From Clostridia bacterium (lineage in GTDB: Bacteria > Bacillota_A > Clostridia > Oscillospirales > CAG-272): a stretch of DNA of 25,813 bases. Within the stretch, counting starts at the first letter, position 1. Each line of letters begins with the position of its first letter. The DNA lies in NCBI GenBank assembly GCA_017407725.1, contig JAFQWB010000011.1, positions 1-25,813 of the forward strand. Reading direction: 5' to 3'. The notes below the pieces were generated by a model, which saw nothing but the letters and a program-made list of their open reading frames with translations, ran no database searches and was not told the DNA's origin. The translations under genes and the position numbers were made by a program. Below, one piece after another: positions 22,946 through 25,813 of this stretch.

Positions 22946-24298
22946 ATGAGCAAAATTTACGCTGCAATAGATCTCGGTGCATCAAGCGGAAGAGTAATCG
23001 TTTCGTACCTTGATGAGGAAATAATAAATTCAAAGGAAATACACAGATTCAAAAACGGAGCAAAGGAGAAAAACGGAAGACTTTGCTGGGATATAGAATA
23101 TGTGTTTGAAAATATTCTTTTGGGTCTTGAAAAATGTAAAACGCAGGGATATATTCCCAATTATATAGGTATAGATACCTGGGGAGTCGATTTTGCACTT
23201 GTTGGTAAAAACGGTGAGCTTGTCGACGATACGGTCTGCTACAGAGACAGCAGAACAGATAAAACAAAAGACAGCCTTGACGATGCCCGCCTTTATGCTG
23301 TATCGGGAATACAGAAGATGGCTATAAATACGGTTTATCACCTTGCAGCATTAAAGCAGAGTACACCCGAGGTGCTTGACAAAGCAGAGTGCTTTATGAT
23401 GATACCCGATTATCTTGGATATCTTCTTACGGGTGTCAAGAGCAGTGAGTATACAAACGCTTCGACAACGGGAATGCTGGATGCGGAAAAGAGAGATTGG
23501 TCTTGTGAGATCCTCGGTATGATAGGTCTTGATAAAAGACTTTTCCTGCCGCTCTCAATGCCGTCAACCTCTGTCGGAATGCTTAAAAGCGAGATTGCAG
23601 AAAGAATAGGCTATAATGCAGAGGTAGTTCACGTTGCATCGCACGATACTGCATCTGCGGTAATTGCTTATCCGAAGGTAGGGGAAAATTCTCTTTACAT
23701 AAGCTCGGGAACCTGGTCGCTTCTCGGAACAGAGCTTGACTCTCCTTGTATAAACGATGAGAGCAGAAGCGAGAACTTCACAAATGAGGGCGGATATAAC
23801 GGAAATATACGTTTTCTTAAGAATATAATGGGTCTTTGGATGATCCAGTCGGTAAAGAACGAGCTTGAGGTATATTCCTTTGAACAGCTTTCCGATATGG
23901 CAGAGAAATGTGGAGATACCGGCATTTACGTAAACGTAAACGATCATAGCTTCCTCGCCCCCAAGAGCATGATAGGTGCGATAAAGGACTACTGCAAAAA
24001 GGATCTTACCACCGAAGAGATACTTTCAGTAATATACCATAACCTTGCAAGATATTATGCAGAGACAATAAAGGGAATGGAAAGCGTCCTTTCAAAGAAA
24101 TTTGATACCGTGTGTATCGTCGGCGGAGGATCAAGAGATAGGCTCCTCAATGCGCTTACCGAAAAATACAGCGGCAAGAAGGTTCTCGCAGGACCGGTAG
24201 AGGCAACCGCACTCGGAAACGTTATATCGCAGATGATATATGCAAAAGAGATCGGCTCAGTCGAAGAAGCAAGAGAAATAATAAGAAAAATGATATAA
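22946..24298 (+). CDS. rhaB: Rhamnulokinase
   Basis: FGGY-family sugar kinase that phosphorylates L-rhamnulose to L-rhamnulose-1-phosphate. 450 residues, close to known RhaB (about 480). The first phosphate-binding loop is AIDLGASSGRVIV (7-19). The RhaB-typical segments are YIGIDTWGVDFALV (73-86), VCYRDSRT (97-104), ASHDTASAV (231-239) and YISSGTWSLLGTEL (251-264). The GGGSRDRLLNALTEKYSGKKVLAGPVEATALGN stretch near the end holds the second ATP site. GGAGG lies 7 nt upstream of the ATG. It is first in a two-gene operon with rhamnose isomerase, which fixes the substrate assignment. Confidence 0.94.
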   Translation: MSKIYAAIDLGASSGRVIVSYLDEEIINSKEIHRFKNGAKEKNGRLCWDIEYVFENILLGLEKCKTQGYIPNYIGIDTWGVDFALVGKNGELVDDTVCYRDSRTDKTKDSLDDARLYAVSGIQKMAINTVYHLAALKQSTPEVLDKAECFMMIPDYLGYLLTGVKSSEYTNASTTGMLDAEKRDWSCEILGMIGLDKRLFLPLSMPSTSVGMLKSEIAERIGYNAEVVHVASHDTASAVIAYPKVGENSLYISSGTWSLLGTELDSPCINDESRSENFTNEGGYNGNIRFLKNIMGLWMIQSVKNELEVYSFEQLSDMAEKCGDTGIYVNVNDHSFLAPKSMIGAIKDYCKKDLTTEEILSVIYHNLARYYAETIKGMESVLSKKFDTVCIVGGGSRDRLLNALTEKYSGKKVLAGPVEATALGNVISQMIYAKEIGSVEEAREIIRKMI

Positions 24299-24312
24299 GG
24301 AAGGTCATAGAT

Positions 24313-25545
24313 ATGAGTTATATATACGCAAAAGAAAAGTATGCAGAAATAGGAATAGATACCGAAAAAGCAATAAAAAGACTCTCTGAGCTTACTCTTT
24401 CCATGCATTGCTGGCAGGGAGACGACGTTACGGGCTTTGATAATGACGGAGCGCTCAGCGGAGGCATCCAGGCGACCGGAAATTACCCCGGAAAGGCAAG
24501 AACACCCGATGAGCTTATAGCAGACGCCGATAAAGCTTTCTCGCTTGTAGGCGGCAAAAAGAAGCTCAATTTGCATGCATGCTACGCAATCTTTGAAATC
24601 GGATACGTTGACAGAGACAGTATAAAGCCCGAGCATTTCAAAAAGTGGGTCGAATTCGCAAAAGAGAGAAATATAGGACTTGATTTTAATCCCACACTCT
24701 TTTCTCACCCCAAGGCATCCGGACTTACACTTACATCGCCCGACGAGGAGATAAGACACTTCTGGGTTGAGCATTGCAAGAGATGCGTTGAGATATCCGA
24801 GTACTTTGCAAACGAAACGGGATACCCCTGCGTTATGAATATCTGGATTCCCGACGGATTCAAGGATATTCCTGCCGACAGACTCGGACCGAGAGAAAGA
24901 TTTGTAAAATCACTTGATGAAATAATTGCAACTCCTCACGATCCTGCGAAGGTTCTTATCACACTTGAATCAAAGGTGTTTGGAATAGGACTTGAATCCT
25001 ATACGGCAGGCTCGTCCGAGTTTGGACTTATTTATGCGGCTAAAAAGGGAATAGTGCCCCTTATGGATAACGGACACTATCATCCTACCGAGGTTGTATC
25101 GGATAAGATTTCCGCACTTCTTCCTTTCTTTGATAAGATCGCGCTCCACGTTACAAGATCTGTAAGATGGGATAGCGACCACGTTGTAAGATACGATGAT
25201 GAGACACGTGAGATTGCGAAGGAGATTATCGCATCGGGAAGAGAAAATGATATCATAATCGCGCTTGACTATTTTGATGCAAGCATAAACAGAATTGCCG
25301 CATGGGTGCAGGGTCTCAGAAATACACAGCTCGCACTCCTTTCGGCGCTCCTTACACCTCACGCAGAGCTTAAGAAGCTTCAGGATGAAGAAAACTTTAC
25401 AAAGCTTATGGTAATGCAGGAAAGCTTAAAGCTTTATCCTGTTGCCGAGGTTTATGAAGAATTCTGCAGACGCGAAGGCGTTGCAGTCGATTTCTATAAG
25501 GAAATAGAAGAATACGAGAAAAACGTACTCGCAAAGAGAGTATAA
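24313..25545 (+). CDS. rhaA: L-rhamnose isomerase
   Basis: Interconverts L-rhamnose and L-rhamnulose; a cytoplasmic, Mn/Zn-dependent TIM-barrel enzyme. 410 residues, close to the 419 of E. coli RhaA. Family segments are SMHCWQGDDVTGFD, KLNLHACYAIFE, GLDFNPTLFSHPKA, NIWIPDGFKDIPADRLGPR, TLESKVFGIG, PLMDNGHYHPTEV and IIALDYFDASINRIAAWVQG, together carrying the metal-binding E, D and H residues. AAGGAAGG precedes the ATG. It follows rhaB by 14 nt, so RhaA and RhaB act in sequence. The aldolase RhaD, which would complete the pathway, is not in the window. Confidence 0.96.
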   Translation: MSYIYAKEKYAEIGIDTEKAIKRLSELTLSMHCWQGDDVTGFDNDGALSGGIQATGNYPGKARTPDELIADADKAFSLVGGKKKLNLHACYAIFEIGYVDRDSIKPEHFKKWVEFAKERNIGLDFNPTLFSHPKASGLTLTSPDEEIRHFWVEHCKRCVEISEYFANETGYPCVMNIWIPDGFKDIPADRLGPRERFVKSLDEIIATPHDPAKVLITLESKVFGIGLESYTAGSSEFGLIYAAKKGIVPLMDNGHYHPTEVVSDKISALLPFFDKIALHVTRSVRWDSDHVVRYDDETREIAKEIIASGRENDIIIALDYFDASINRIAAWVQGLRNTQLALLSALLTPHAELKKLQDEENFTKLMVMQESLKLYPVAEVYEEFCRREGVAVDFYKEIEEYEKNVLAKRV

Positions 25546-25548
25546 AGC

Positions 25549-25583
25549 AAAACAGCATTCGGCTTTCGAATGCTGTTTTTTTT
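25549..25583 (+). terminator. Intrinsic terminator after rhaA
   Basis: A 13-bp stem, AAAACAGCATTCG (25549-25561) with CGAATGCTGTTTT (25567-25579), a GCTTT loop and a run of eight T. It ends the rhaBA transcript. Confidence 0.93.
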
Positions 25584-25591
25584 GATGCGTT

Positions 25592-25643
25592 CGCAGAGTC
25601 CCCCTTTATGAGCGAAGGGAAATCCTTCACTCCGTTTTCTGCG
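25592..25643. repeat. Nested imperfect hairpin in non-coding DNA
   Basis: The outer arms CGCAGA (25592-25597) and TCTGCG (25638-25643) enclose an inner stem GAAGG (25614-25618) with CCTTC (25624-25628). It lies in the roughly 230 bp downstream of the rhaA terminator, where no convincing coding frame is seen. It may be part of a dispersed intergenic repeat, but copy number cannot be judged from one window. Confidence 0.4.
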
Positions 25644-25673
25644 TAGCACCACACCATTCTACCGTACTAGTAG

Positions 25674-25693
25674 GGGCGATTCACGAATCGCCC
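25674..25693. repeat. Near-perfect palindrome, candidate REP/MITE-like element
   Basis: GGGCGATTCACGAATCGCCC has 9-bp arms around AC, flanked by further G and C. It is more GC-rich than its surroundings and does not sit at a gene end with a T-run, so it does not look like a terminator. From memory, closely similar palindromes are scattered between genes in many gut clostridial genomes. After it, 25694-25813 holds nothing I can name. Confidence 0.55.
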
Positions 25694-25813
25694 GCCCTAT
25701 GCTATACTCACTCCGAATAAAATCGTGCACTAACTAATGTGTATCTCCTCATCCACCGCAACCGCTAAATTAATAATTAATATTGTAATGCCGATACTCG
25801 CGCTGCGGTCCCC

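Noticed and set aside
23564..24774. Long minus-strand open frames opposite rhaB and rhaA
   Set aside because: Antisense shadows caused by codon bias; no ribosome binding sites or family motifs, and the plus-strand genes are certain.
1..25813. CRISPR arrays, tRNA/rRNA genes, IS elements, phage or defence genes
   Set aside because: Looked for on both strands by eye; no regularly spaced repeats, cloverleaf-like sequences, transposase, integrase or defence motifs were seen.

Overview
The window reads as chromosomal DNA from a Gram-positive, Bacillota-type bacterium, most likely an uncultured anaerobic gut clostridium. The evidence is the gene content (GdpP, an HPr-like protein with a Ser46 site, the tilS-hpt-ftsH block), strong AGGAGG-type ribosome binding sites, SigA promoters that are often of the extended -10 type, and AGA/GGA/CTT-rich codon use. 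It is moderately AT-rich by eye (not computed). I see no rRNA, tRNA, CRISPR array, phage gene or transposase. Genes are densely packed and most of the window is core chromosome.

Left end (1-4212): a hexuronate operon on the minus strand (uxaB then uxaA, the latter cut by the window edge) diverges from an AraC-family regulator. The 140-bp gap between them carries two near-identical copies of a CTTGAT-type element 31 bp apart, placed to act on both promoters. A cysteine-synthase-family gene with its own near-consensus promoter follows, then a bidirectional terminator.

Middle left (4286-12434, minus): one long housekeeping operon, gdpP-rplI-dnaB-tilS-hpt-ftsH, covering c-di-AMP turnover, ribosomal protein L9, the replicative helicase, tRNA-Ile lysidine synthesis, purine salvage and membrane proteolysis. 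Its promoter is followed by a leader of about 90 nt that can fold on itself.

Middle right (12505-22878, plus): a flavin-reductase-like gene with its own promoter; then rimM-trmD running into a large polytopic O-antigen-ligase-like protein and two small single-pass DUF4330-like proteins; then an HPr-like gene with an altered active site and a long leader hairpin; then uvrC-rsmD-coaD and a serine hydrolase, closed by a terminator.

Right end (22887-25583, plus): a rhamnose operon, rhaB-rhaA, with its own promoter and terminator, followed by about 230 bp of non-coding DNA with palindromes that look like a dispersed intergenic repeat. Galacturonate-branch genes at one end and rhamnose genes at the other suggest growth on pectin, whose rhamnogalacturonan I backbone alternates these two sugars.

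I found no clear-cut unknown system such as a defence island or gene-cluster machine. The parts least explained by known biology are the polymerase-like/DUF4330 trio, the HPr-like protein with its switch-like leader, the gdpP leader, and the operator pair at uxaB/araC.
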